The notes under the pieces are model-generated. The model did not search any database. It was given only the letters and a program-made list of their open reading frames with translations, and had not been told where the DNA came from. Of a stretch of DNA of 64,000 nucleotides, positions 53,671 through 62,059 are shown one piece after another. Made by a program: the position numbers and the translations under genes. Within the stretch, counting starts at the first letter, position 1; every line of letters begins with the position of its first letter. Origin of the DNA: Haliea sp. (GTDB lineage: Bacteria > Pseudomonadota > Gammaproteobacteria > Pseudomonadales > Halieaceae); contig JANQUV010000101.1 of the NCBI GenBank assembly GCA_030730585.1, positions 3,881-67,880 on the forward strand, given 5' to 3'.

Positions 53671-54165
53671 TTAGCCGCGGCGCAGGGTCTGCCAAACGCT
53701 GATGACAGTGAGCGCTAAAAACAGCAGCAGTGTTTGCTCGGGAATGCTCAGCCCCAGCAGTGTCCAGTGTGTTTCAGCACAGTTGCCATCGCCCATCAAC
53801 ACCATGCTCAGCGTATCTTTGAACGGCAGTGTTTCCAGCATGTATTCAAGGCTTGGGCCGCAGGCCGGTACCTGATCGGGTGGCAGGTGCTGTAGCCATA
53901 CGTGACGCGCAGCGACCGCGCCACCCCCCACAGCAGTGGCGGCGCAGAGCACGCCGTAAACCCGACGGCCCCAGGCGAGCGGGTTGTGCAGTGCCGCAAA
54001 CAGTGCAATCAGGCCACCAGCAATAACAAAAACGCGCTGGGTCATGCACAGCGGACAGGGGTTGAGCCCTACCTGATATTGCAGGAACCAGGCAAATAAC
54101 ATCGCCAGCAGTGCCAGGCCGGCGAGCCCGAAGTAGACGAGGCGAGGGGTTAGCGTTTGCAGCAT
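53671..54165 (-). CDS. dsbB: Disulfide bond formation protein DsbB
   Basis: A 164-residue inner-membrane protein with four hydrophobic helices. The two redox cysteine pairs are C37-C40 (NPCPLC) and C102-C129 (VPACGPSL, DGNCAE), matching the E. coli pattern. DsbB reoxidises DsbA and passes electrons to ubiquinone. It lies between gshA and rsd on the minus strand. The normal Arg after the CPLC motif (QR at 43-44) that positions quinone is present. Confidence 0.93.
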   Translation of the reverse strand: MLQTLTPRLVYFGLAGLALLAMLFAWFLQYQVGLNPCPLCMTQRVFVIAGGLIALFAALHNPLAWGRRVYGVLCAATAVGGGAVAARHVWLQHLPPDQVPACGPSLEYMLETLPFKDTLSMVLMGDGNCAETHWTLLGLSIPEQTLLLFLALTVISVWQTLRRG

Positions 54166-54197
54166 GGTTTGAATCCTTGTGCGGCTGAGGCCTGCGT

Positions 54198-55787
54198 TTA
54201 AAAGAGTGTCCGGTATTGGCCAAAAAAGCGGGCAAGATACTCGTCAAAATCGATATCTTCCTGGGCTTCCAGGCGGTGCTGGGCCTCCAGCGACTGCCGC
54301 GTTTCATCTTCGAAGCGCTGGCGGCTGGTTTCTGACAGCGGTTGCTCGCGGAAGTGCCGCGCCCAGTGCTCGCTATAGGCCATAGCCAGGCGGAAAAAGG
54401 GCAGGTCCTGGTCGCGCATCTCTTGCAACACGCGCGCGGAGGGGGTCAAATTGCTGTCGCTGACTTTCGCCTGCTGTTCGGCTCGTGCAGCTTCGTAGAG
54501 TGTGCTGCTGTGAGCTGCATCGAGCAGGCTCGCAATGCCGGACATGTCGTCCAGCAAGTCTGTGGCCAACGTGCTCATCGGAGCATCGCCCCGGGCCGTG
54601 CGCAGACGCAGCCCGGGCTCCCGCCCACGGTTCACCACCGCATTGAAATTGTCTGTTTGCAATGCGCGCTCAGCATCACCACAGGCAGGGCTGTTTTCCA
54701 GCAGGCAGTACATCAGGAAGGTGTCGAGAAAGCGCATCTGGCTGGCATTGATTCCCACGGGTGAGAATGGGCTGACGTCGATACAACGCACCTCGACATA
54801 CTCGATGCCCGCACGGCGCAGGGCCGCGAGGGGAGCTTCGCCCGGCTGCGTCACCCGCTTGGGGCGAATGGTGCTGTAGAACTCATTTTCTATTTGCAAC
54901 AAGCTGTCGTTCAGCTGTTGATAATCGCCCTGCTGCCCTGCCGGAAAAGCCTGGTAGGGTGGGTGCGGATGCATGATGGCATCGCGCAGTGCCAGCACAT
55001 AGTTGTCCAGCGAGTTGTAGCAAACCGTGAGCCCCTTTTGTGCCTTGCTGTTATACCCGAGATCACCCATGCGTAGCGCTGTGCCCCAGGGCCGATGCAG
55101 GGTGCGGCCCGTGTCGTCGAACGGCTCTAGCCCTTGATTGTCGAGGCCGCGCAGGAAACTGGCACACACAGCGGGCGAGGCGCCGAACAAATAGATTAGC
55201 AGCCAGGAATGCCGGTGAAAGTTGCGGATGAGGCCCAGGTAACGATCGGTCACGTAATCTTGCAGGGTGCTGGGGTTGCCGGCATCGTCCCAGGCTCGCT
55301 GCCAATAGTCTGCGGGTAACGAGAAATTGTAGTGAATGCCCGCAATCGTTTGCATTAGCCGGCCATAGCGATGGCCCAAGCCATAGCGGTACACTTTTTT
55401 CATGCGCGCAACATTGGCGTTGCCGTACTCGGCTACTGGAATGCTGTCATCGCCGTTGACTACGCAGGGCATGCTGGTGGCCCAGAGCATTTCATCGCCA
55501 ATTTTGCTGTAGGTGAAGCGGTGAATGTCGGCCAGCGTGTCGAGGCTTTGTTCAATGCTGGTGTCCACCGGCGTGATGAACTCCAGCAGCGCTTCCGAGT
55601 AGTCGGTGGTGATAGACGAGTGTGTCAGGGCCGAGCCCAGCCCTGCCGGATGACGGGTCTGTGCAAGACGGCCCTCAGGAGTGATGCGCAGGCTCTCTTT
55701 CTCGAGGCCGCGCTGGATACGCTGCAGAAGATCGGCATAACCGGGGCCGGCCAGCGTCTGCAGTTGGCTGTGCAAGTGAGGGGTCAA
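54198..55787 (-). CDS. gshA: Glutamate-cysteine ligase GshA (TTG start)
   Basis: A 529-residue gammaproteobacterial type 1 glutamate-cysteine ligase, the first enzyme of glutathione synthesis. N-terminal RGLEKESLRITPEGRLAQT (metal-binding Glu residues), TDYSEALLEFITPV and YVEVRCIDVSPFSPVGI are characteristic. The likely start is TTG at 55787, because a perfect AAGGAG lies 6 bases upstream and no ATG or GTG near it gives a better N-terminus; the longer frame to 55841 has no Shine-Dalgarno. It is upstream of dsbB on the same strand. Confidence 0.93.
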   Translation of the reverse strand: MTPHLHSQLQTLAGPGYADLLQRIQRGLEKESLRITPEGRLAQTRHPAGLGSALTHSSITTDYSEALLEFITPVDTSIEQSLDTLADIHRFTYSKIGDEMLWATSMPCVVNGDDSIPVAEYGNANVARMKKVYRYGLGHRYGRLMQTIAGIHYNFSLPADYWQRAWDDAGNPSTLQDYVTDRYLGLIRNFHRHSWLLIYLFGASPAVCASFLRGLDNQGLEPFDDTGRTLHRPWGTALRMGDLGYNSKAQKGLTVCYNSLDNYVLALRDAIMHPHPPYQAFPAGQQGDYQQLNDSLLQIENEFYSTIRPKRVTQPGEAPLAALRRAGIEYVEVRCIDVSPFSPVGINASQMRFLDTFLMYCLLENSPACGDAERALQTDNFNAVVNRGREPGLRLRTARGDAPMSTLATDLLDDMSGIASLLDAAHSSTLYEAARAEQQAKVSDSNLTPSARVLQEMRDQDLPFFRLAMAYSEHWARHFREQPLSETSRQRFEDETRQSLEAQHRLEAQEDIDFDEYLARFFGQYRTLF

Positions 55788-56068
55788 AAGGAGCTCCTTA
55801 GTGTGGCTTTGGACACGTCGGGAACCTTGTCCCGCCGCCACGGCTGTGAAAGTGTAGCTGCCAACGGGGAGTGAGTACAGGAATCGGTACGCTTTGTGAT
55901 GTGCGACGGTGTGGTCGATAAAAACTCACGGATGAGCCTTTAGTTATGACAACACTCTTGTCGATTGTGCACGGGGTGCTAGAGTGGCGGTGCGTCTTGC
56001 GCGGAGGGCGCGGTTGAAGCGTATAAAACTGCCGTCCACGGGGCAGTATTGTTAGGGGATACGACAGC

Positions 56069-57211
56069 GTGCGTATTGCTGATTGGCTCAAAACGTTAGC
56101 GACAGAGCAGGGTTCTGACCTCTATCTGAGTACCGGGGCACCTCCGTGTGCCAAGTTTCAGGGTAAATTGCGCCCTATCGCGCGTGAAACTCTCAAGCCT
56201 GGCGAGATACGTGAGATTGCGTGTGAAATCATGGATGCCACGCAGCAGGCTGAATTTGCGCAAGAGCTTGAGATGAATCTGGCGTTGTCGCTGTCTGGGT
56301 TTGGTCGGTTTCGCATCAACATTTTTATGCAGCGCAACGAAGTGAGCATCGTCGCGCGGAACATTGTTGCGGAAATTCCGCACTGGAAAGATCTGCGATT
56401 GCCGGAAAGCCTTACCGAAGTAGTGATGCGCAAGCGCGGATTGGTGCTATTTGTCGGTGCCACGGGGTCCGGTAAGTCCACGTCGTTGGCGGCTCTCATT
56501 GACTATCGCAACACTCATAGCGCCGGCCATATCGTTACCATCGAAGATCCTGTGGAGTATGTGCATAACCACAAGAAGTCGATCATCAATCAGCGTGAAG
56601 TGGGTGTCGATACGCGCAACTGGCACAACGCACTGAAAAACACGCTGCGGCAGGCTCCGGATGTGATTTTGATTGGAGAGATTCGCGACCGTGAGACTAT
56701 GGAGCATGCCATCGCCTTTGCCGAAACAGGTCACCTGTGTATCTCTACCCTGCACGCGAATAACGCCAACCAGGCGCTGGACCGTATCATCAACTTCTTT
56801 CCTGAGGCCAAGCGCCACCAGTTGCTGATGGATCTCTCTTTGAACCTACAGGCCTTCGTGTCGCAGCGGTTGATCCCAACCGTGGACGGCAAGCGCTGCG
56901 CTGCGATCGAAATCCTGTTGGGTACGCCGATGGTGGCGGATTTGATTCTCAAAGGTGAGATCGAGTCGATCAAAGAGGTGATGGCAAAGTCGGAAAATCA
57001 GGGTATGAAGACCTTCGATAGCGCGCTGTTGGAGTTGTTCAAGGAGGGTTTGATCTCTGAAGACGAGGCGCTGCGCAACGCCGACTCGCCGAACAACGTG
57101 CGCCTGAAAATCAAGTTTGCCAAAGAGGGTGATTTGCGCGGCCCAGAGGGCTCGTTCAAGCTGAGCGTCGAAGGGTTCGACGACCAAAACGATCCACCCC
57201 CGATATTTTAG
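56069..57211 (+). CDS. pilU: Twitching motility ATPase PilU
   Basis: A 380-residue PilT/PilU-family secretion ATPase, an accessory retraction motor for type IV pili. Features: N-terminal PAS-like domain, Walker A GATGSGKSTSLAAL (about 131-144), Asp box, Walker B VILIGEIRDRETM, and the His box GHLCISTLHANNANQ. The C-terminal tail of about 40 residues beyond the PilT core (RGPEGSFKLSVEGFDDQND) fits PilU rather than PilT. The start is GTG 56069 with AGGGGA upstream. A pilT partner is not in the window. It follows a 281-base gap in which only a weak TATAAA-like sequence (56018-56023) is visible. Confidence 0.9.
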   Translation: MRIADWLKTLATEQGSDLYLSTGAPPCAKFQGKLRPIARETLKPGEIREIACEIMDATQQAEFAQELEMNLALSLSGFGRFRINIFMQRNEVSIVARNIVAEIPHWKDLRLPESLTEVVMRKRGLVLFVGATGSGKSTSLAALIDYRNTHSAGHIVTIEDPVEYVHNHKKSIINQREVGVDTRNWHNALKNTLRQAPDVILIGEIRDRETMEHAIAFAETGHLCISTLHANNANQALDRIINFFPEAKRHQLLMDLSLNLQAFVSQRLIPTVDGKRCAAIEILLGTPMVADLILKGEIESIKEVMAKSENQGMKTFDSALLELFKEGLISEDEALRNADSPNNVRLKIKFAKEGDLRGPEGSFKLSVEGFDDQNDPPPIF

Positions 57212-57223
57212 GTGCGGCCGGCG

Positions 57224-57442
57224 TCAGGATATAGACATGAGCTTGGACGCCAGTAGTAAGGCGAATATCACCCATAGCACAAGCGCAAGCACCAGCTGCC
57301 GTTTGCGTGGTTTGGACAATGTTTGTGGGAGGGGTTTACGCATGAGGTGAATGTCTGGAGATCCACAGGCGGGGCAATATCCGCGCTCGTCACACTTTTG
57401 CCCCCGGTAGCTGCATTGCCTGCATTGATAGAACATGTGCAC
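57224..57442 (-). CDS. Small zinc-ribbon plus membrane-helix protein
   Basis: A 72-residue protein I do not recognise. It has a rubredoxin/zinc-ribbon-like pair of Cys pairs, CRQC (8-11) and CPAC (23-26), and a C-terminal membrane helix (LVLALVLWVIFALLLASKLM). This is a tail-anchored arrangement with the Cys part presumably in the cytosol. It lies 1 base after the VWA gene stop on the same strand, so it is likely cotranscribed with the VWA-MoxR pair. ATG 57442 or 57436 may be the start. Confidence 0.65.
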   Translation of the reverse strand: MHMFYQCRQCSYRGQKCDERGYCPACGSPDIHLMRKPLPQTLSKPRKRQLVLALVLWVIFALLLASKLMSIS

Positions 57443-57443
57443 C

Positions 57444-58880
57444 TTACCGATTGATTTTTAGCAGTTGATCCACGACGCGTTCCAGCTGCGTCAGGTTGTT
57501 GCATTCGGCCGCGAAATGGCAAGCGCTGAGGTACCGCAACATTTCGGAGTCGCCCGTCCCCCAGGCTCTCCGTGATTCCGGGTTTAGCCAAATCACCCGG
57601 CGGCTGCGCTGGTAAATACTGCGCATAATGTCCAACTGCGGATCGCTGTTGTTATTCCTCGCATCGCCGAGAATAATGACTGTTGTGTTGCTGTTGATGT
57701 CATCTAGTGCCAGTCGCGCGAAATCCTGCAGGCTTTTGCCGTAATCCGTGGCACCCCCATACCGCCAGTTAACCAATTCGATGGCTTTGTCCACCGGGTA
57801 CTGGTCAAACAGCTCGCTCACTTCGCCCAAATGGCTGGAGAACGCGAAGCTGCGAACCTTGGGCAGCACATCCTGCAGGCTGTAGAGAAACAGCAGCAAA
57901 AATTTCGCATAGGCCGCCACGGAGCCGCTGACATCACAGATCGCCAGCAGCTGGGGCTTTTGCTTGCGCACCCGCTTCCAGTGAGTATGGAACAGGATGC
58001 CGTCGTTGGCGATACCCCGACGCAGCGTTCGCCCCATGTCGAGGCGGCCGCGGCGGTAGCTACGCTGCTTGCGAGCGTGACGCTCGGCCAGCTTGCGGGC
58101 CATTTGCCGCACCAGTTCGTGAACCCGGTGCAGATAGCGATGTTCCAGGTTGCTGAGACGCGTGTGGCTCAGCAGGTTGTCCATAAAGCGTGCGTTCTGG
58201 CCTTCAGCCTGCAGCAAGTACTGGCGCTCTACATAGTCGCGAACCTGTTCGCGCAGGATATCGCGATAGCGCCGCAGAGGCTCCAGTGCCGGGCTCTGGC
58301 TTTGCTCCAGTGCCGCCAGCGTGCGCCGTAGTTGCTCTTCGCCCATGGCGTCGAGCATACGCCGCGTGAACTGTCCTTTTTGTGTGAACATGCGGATTTG
58401 GCTCAGGCCAACCCCTGCCGCGGCTTCGCCCAGCGCAAGGTTGAGTGCGGTGCTGTCGTTGTTGCGCAGCTGCTGCAGAAGAGGGCTTGCGAGCAGCTCG
58501 CTGAGTGCGGCATCGCTTGCGGCGGTGGCGTCCAGCAGGCTCTCAGCACCCGCTCCGCCAAACTCCTCAGTGCCTCCCTCAGCGCTTGCCACTGGTGTGC
58601 CTGCAGGGGCATCTTGTTCGTTGGCGGCGGTGTCGCGCTCTTCGCGGGTGCTGGCAAAGTCCGACAGCGATCGGTCAAAAAAACGGTTAAAGCAATGCTG
58701 AAACAGAGCCTCCTCTTGCGGTGTTTTTGCCAGTGCAGCGGCGAGGCCATCGCGCAGGCGCTCGCGCTGGGCGTAGCCCAAAGTAGCGGCAACCGCCATG
58801 GCGTCCAGCGTTTCAGCGGGCGATACACGCACATCATGGCTGCGTAGCAGGCGGATAAAACTGACCAGATGGCTTTGCAT
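57444..58880 (-). CDS. VWA (CoxE-like) domain protein partnered with MoxR ATPase
   Basis: A 478-residue protein with a C-terminal CoxE/VWA-like domain. The MIDAS-type motif appears as AICDVSGSVAAYAKF and later TVIILGDARNN; the N-terminal about 250 residues are helical and charged. Such proteins work with MoxR AAA+ ATPases as chaperone pairs in metal insertion or maturation of enzyme complexes, for example CoxD/CoxE in CO dehydrogenase maturation. The start ATG 58880 lacks a good Shine-Dalgarno and translational coupling to the MoxR gene 19 bases upstream is likely. No target enzyme is in the window. Confidence 0.85.
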   Translation of the reverse strand: MQSHLVSFIRLLRSHDVRVSPAETLDAMAVAATLGYAQRERLRDGLAAALAKTPQEEALFQHCFNRFFDRSLSDFASTREERDTAANEQDAPAGTPVASAEGGTEEFGGAGAESLLDATAASDAALSELLASPLLQQLRNNDSTALNLALGEAAAGVGLSQIRMFTQKGQFTRRMLDAMGEEQLRRTLAALEQSQSPALEPLRRYRDILREQVRDYVERQYLLQAEGQNARFMDNLLSHTRLSNLEHRYLHRVHELVRQMARKLAERHARKQRSYRRGRLDMGRTLRRGIANDGILFHTHWKRVRKQKPQLLAICDVSGSVAAYAKFLLLFLYSLQDVLPKVRSFAFSSHLGEVSELFDQYPVDKAIELVNWRYGGATDYGKSLQDFARLALDDINSNTTVIILGDARNNNSDPQLDIMRSIYQRSRRVIWLNPESRRAWGTGDSEMLRYLSACHFAAECNNLTQLERVVDQLLKINR

Positions 58881-58899
58881 ATTGGGGTGATTGGCCCGC

Positions 58900-59841
58900 T
58901 TAGCTCTGTGCTGGCCGTGGCAGCAGTTCGCGAAGGCCGCTTTCCACGGTATTGATGTCGTCTTCAAACTTCAGCAACACGTTTAGCGTGCTGTGAATGA
59001 TGTCGGCATCCAGCTCTCGTGCATGCAGCAGCAAAAGGCTGCGTGCCCAGTCGATCGTTTCCGAAATGGCGGGTGACTTCTTGAGGTCGAGGTCGCGCAG
59101 CGAATGTACGAACTGCACCAGCTGATGACGCAGCTGCTGGTCGATGTCGGGGACTCTGCTGAGCACAATGCGCTCCTCCAGTTCAACACTGGGAAACGGG
59201 ATGTAGAGGTGCAGGCAGCGTCGTTTGAGAGCGTCGCTGATATCCCGAGTGTTGTTGCTGGTCAGAAACACCATGGGTGAAACACGGGCCTTAATTGTCC
59301 CAATTTCCGGAATGGAAACCTGGTAGTCGGACAATATCTCCAACAGCAAAGACTCGAATTCGTAGTCGGACTTGTCCACTTCATCAATCAGCAATATTGC
59401 TCCGCGTTCTTGCTGCATGGCTTTCAGCAAAGGCCTGGGTTCAAGGAACTCCTCTGAGTAGAATGTATCGCCAAACTGATGTAGCCGCTCCACAGATGCA
59501 GCGAGCCCATCCGCGCCCTGTAGCAGATCACCCAGCTTTTCCTTCAATATTTGGGTGTAGAGCAATTGCTTGCCGTATTTCCACTCATAGAGCGCTTTCG
59601 CTTCATCCAGCCCTTCATAGCACTGCAGGCGTATGAGCGGCAGGTCGAGCATCAGGGCGGTCGTTTTTGCCAGCTCTGTTTTGCCCACACCGGGCGGCCC
59701 TTCAACAAGAATGGGTTTACGCAGTTGGAAGGCGAGAAACACAGCTGTGGCAATTTTTGGGCTACAGATATAGCCAAACGACTCAAAGCCCTGCTCTATA
59801 GCTTCGATGGAAGCCAGTTGCGGGAAATCCTGGGTGTGCAC
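58900..59841 (-). CDS. MoxR family AAA+ ATPase
   Basis: A 313-residue MoxR-type AAA+ ATPase with Walker A VEGPPGVGKTELAK (about 38-51), Walker B AILLIDEVDKSDY and sensor 1 FLTSNNTRDISDALKRRC. It forms rings that act with a VWA partner, here encoded 19 bases downstream. The role is probably chaperone-like remodelling of a metalloenzyme or membrane complex. moaA lies 21 bases upstream on the same strand; possible cotranscription hints at a molybdoenzyme client, but that is only suggestive. Confidence 0.9.
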   Translation of the reverse strand: MHTQDFPQLASIEAIEQGFESFGYICSPKIATAVFLAFQLRKPILVEGPPGVGKTELAKTTALMLDLPLIRLQCYEGLDEAKALYEWKYGKQLLYTQILKEKLGDLLQGADGLAASVERLHQFGDTFYSEEFLEPRPLLKAMQQERGAILLIDEVDKSDYEFESLLLEILSDYQVSIPEIGTIKARVSPMVFLTSNNTRDISDALKRRCLHLYIPFPSVELEERIVLSRVPDIDQQLRHQLVQFVHSLRDLDLKKSPAISETIDWARSLLLLHARELDADIIHSTLNVLLKFEDDINTVESGLRELLPRPAQS

Positions 59842-59862
59842 GTAGAATCCTCGTGAAGGCGG

Positions 59863-60873
59863 TTAACCGCCAGTGGTGTTCATGAAGCGCAGAATGTCCG
59901 GTTCATCGCTGTGGGTAAAGTGGTGTTGCTCGGGTTTCAGCGCTAGTGCGGCAATCAGCGCATTGGCCAGTGTGGCTTGTGTCGTAGCAGGTTCGCGCAG
60001 CAGCTCACGCAGGTCGGTGGAATGCTCATTGCCCAAGCATAGCAAAAGCCGCCCTTCCACGGTCAGCCTCACCCGGTTGCACAGGTGGCAAAAATTGTTG
60101 CTGTGAGGTGAAATAAAGCCAATTTGCGACGGGCTGTCGGGCATGCTGAAGTAGCGCGCCGGGCCCGCACTGCCGCCGGGTTCACCCAGAGCCGTGAGCG
60201 GATAGCGTTGCTCTATACGCCGGCGCAGTTGCTCGCTACTGCAAAAGCTCAGTGGCCTGCTGTGTTCGTCGATACGACCCAGCGGCATTTCTTCGATGAA
60301 AGCGAGGTCAATGCCGCGCTCACGAACAAACTCGACGAGGTCGAGTACCTCGTCGTCGTTGCGCCCGCTGAGAATGACTGCGTTGAGTTTGATGCGCTCG
60401 AAGCCACTGGCCACTGCGGTATCGATGCCGGCGAGCACCTGATGCAGGTCGCCGGTGCGGGTGAGTTCGCGAAAACGTGCAGGTTGCAGGCTGTCCAGGC
60501 TGATATTGAGCTTGCTGACACCCGCTCTCTGCAGTGGCTGAGCCATGGTCGCCAACCGCGAACCGTTGGTCGTCAGGGCGAGAGTCTTGAGCCCCGGCAG
60601 CTCGCCCAGGCGCTCGACCAGGGATAGCATGTTGCGGCGAATTAAGGGTTCGCCACCGGTCAACCGTATTTTACTGATACCCAAACCCACGGCGGCTTCA
60701 GCAACGCGGTATAACTCCTCTAGGGAGAGTACCTCGGAGCGCGGTACGAACTGCATATCCTCAGCCATGCAATACACGCAGCGGAAGTCGCAGCGGTCAG
60801 TCACGGATAACCGCAAATAATTTATCCGCCGTTGAAAGGGGTCGATCAGATCGGTGGGTAGTTCAGGGCTCAT
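59863..60873 (-). CDS. moaA: GTP 3',8-cyclase MoaA (molybdenum cofactor biosynthesis)
   Basis: A 336-residue radical SAM enzyme. The N-terminal 4Fe-4S cluster is bound by C28, C32 and C35 (RCDFRCVYC). The C-terminal cluster uses [20 protein letters not shown]. The C-terminal double glycine (TTGG) needed for activity is present. It converts GTP to 3',8-cyclo-GTP, the first step of molybdopterin synthesis. Other moa genes are not in the window. It precedes the MoxR gene on the same strand. Confidence 0.95.
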   Translation of the reverse strand: MSPELPTDLIDPFQRRINYLRLSVTDRCDFRCVYCMAEDMQFVPRSEVLSLEELYRVAEAAVGLGISKIRLTGGEPLIRRNMLSLVERLGELPGLKTLALTTNGSRLATMAQPLQRAGVSKLNISLDSLQPARFRELTRTGDLHQVLAGIDTAVASGFERIKLNAVILSGRNDDEVLDLVEFVRERGIDLAFIEEMPLGRIDEHSRPLSFCSSEQLRRRIEQRYPLTALGEPGGSAGPARYFSMPDSPSQIGFISPHSNNFCHLCNRVRLTVEGRLLLCLGNEHSTDLRELLREPATTQATLANALIAALALKPEQHHFTHSDEPDILRFMNTTGG

Positions 60874-60988
60874 GCCGGTAGTGTACTGTTTGCTGAGGGT
60901 TCACTCTAGTCGCCACGTTGCTCCAGGGCAGGCTTTACACAGCCCTTTGCTCTGGGCAGGATGCGAACTGCGATTCTGGGGAGCGACC

Positions 60989-62059
60989 ATGCGAACAACA
61001 CAAAGTCTTGCCCTCGCGTTAACACTGCTGGGCTTCTGCCTGTTGCCGTGGGCGGCGAGCGCCGATAACTGCGCTCCGGTTGAGGGTGTTCAGTCAATTT
61101 GCGGCCTCGCGGCCCCGGAAGACCTGGTGTCTGCGCCCAACGGGCGCGACCTGATTTTCGGCCAAATGGCCGAGCCGGGCGGACTCTATCTACTGGATAC
61201 CCGGGATGACTCAGTACATCCGCTGTTGTCTGCGGAGCGGCTAGCTGCGCCCGAGGCGGGTTGGGGCGACCCCGCTTGCAGCCAGCCCACCTCGTGGCTG
61301 GAGGCGCATGGGCTTGACCTGCGGCAGCGCGCAGACGGACGGTGGCAGCTGCTGGTGGTTAACCATGCAGAGCGTGAATCCGTCGAATTCTATGAGTTGG
61401 AGGATCCGGTCAGTGACCGTCCCCGTGCACTCTGGCGTGGCTGCGCTGAAGCTCCCGCTCGAGGAAATTTCAACGATGTTGCCGGCCTTGCTGATGGCAG
61501 CCTGTTGGTGACGCATATGGCCCATCGCCGCTGGCCGTTGACCACCGCGTTGTTGGCCGCCTTGGGGCGTAACACGGGATTCGTTTACCGCTGGACGCCG
61601 GAGGCCGGGTTCGTGCCCCTGCCCGCGACCCGCGCGGCGCATCCCAATGGCATCATATTGTCGGCAGATGAGCAGAGCTTCTTTCTCAATGTGTACCTCG
61701 GCGATGAGCTACAGCACCGAGCCCTGCCTGATGGGGAATTACTCGGCTCGGTTGCGATAGCCAAGCCCGACAATGCCAGCTGGTCGGACGATGGGCAGTT
61801 GCTGATAGCGTCTCACGAGGGTTCGTTGTGGCAGGTTTTCCGCAGCCTCTCGCAAGGGCAGGAGCGCCCTAGCGAGCTACCTTTCAGTATTATATCGGTA
61901 GACCCGGTGACGCTTGCGGCGCGGCCTTTACTGCGGCGTGCGGGGCCGCCGATGGGCGCAGGTACCGTGGCGTTGCAGCGCGGTGACGCTTTATACATAG
62001 GTTCCTACGTTGGGGATCGTATTATCCGGCTGCCGCTGCCCACGAGCCGCGGTCAGTGA
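60989..62059 (+). CDS. Secreted SMP-30/gluconolactonase-like beta-propeller protein
   Basis: A 356-residue protein with a signal peptide (cleavage near AASA, residue about 24) and a six-blade propeller of the SMP-30/paraoxonase/strictosidine-synthase-like superfamily. Motifs include GLDLRQ, NDVAGLADGSLLVTH, HPNGIILSADEQSFFLNVY and PDNASWSDDGQLLIASH, with Asn/Asp residues that normally bind catalytic calcium (N in RGNFNDVAG, H/N in AAHPNGI). It probably hydrolyses a lactone or ester in the periplasm. Start ATG 60989 has GGGGAG. Its stop overlaps the GTG start of the DASS transporter gene. Confidence 0.82.
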   Translation: MRTTQSLALALTLLGFCLLPWAASADNCAPVEGVQSICGLAAPEDLVSAPNGRDLIFGQMAEPGGLYLLDTRDDSVHPLLSAERLAAPEAGWGDPACSQPTSWLEAHGLDLRQRADGRWQLLVVNHAERESVEFYELEDPVSDRPRALWRGCAEAPARGNFNDVAGLADGSLLVTHMAHRRWPLTTALLAALGRNTGFVYRWTPEAGFVPLPATRAAHPNGIILSADEQSFFLNVYLGDELQHRALPDGELLGSVAIAKPDNASWSDDGQLLIASHEGSLWQVFRSLSQGQERPSELPFSIISVDPVTLAARPLLRRAGPPMGAGTVALQRGDALYIGSYVGDRIIRLPLPTSRGQ

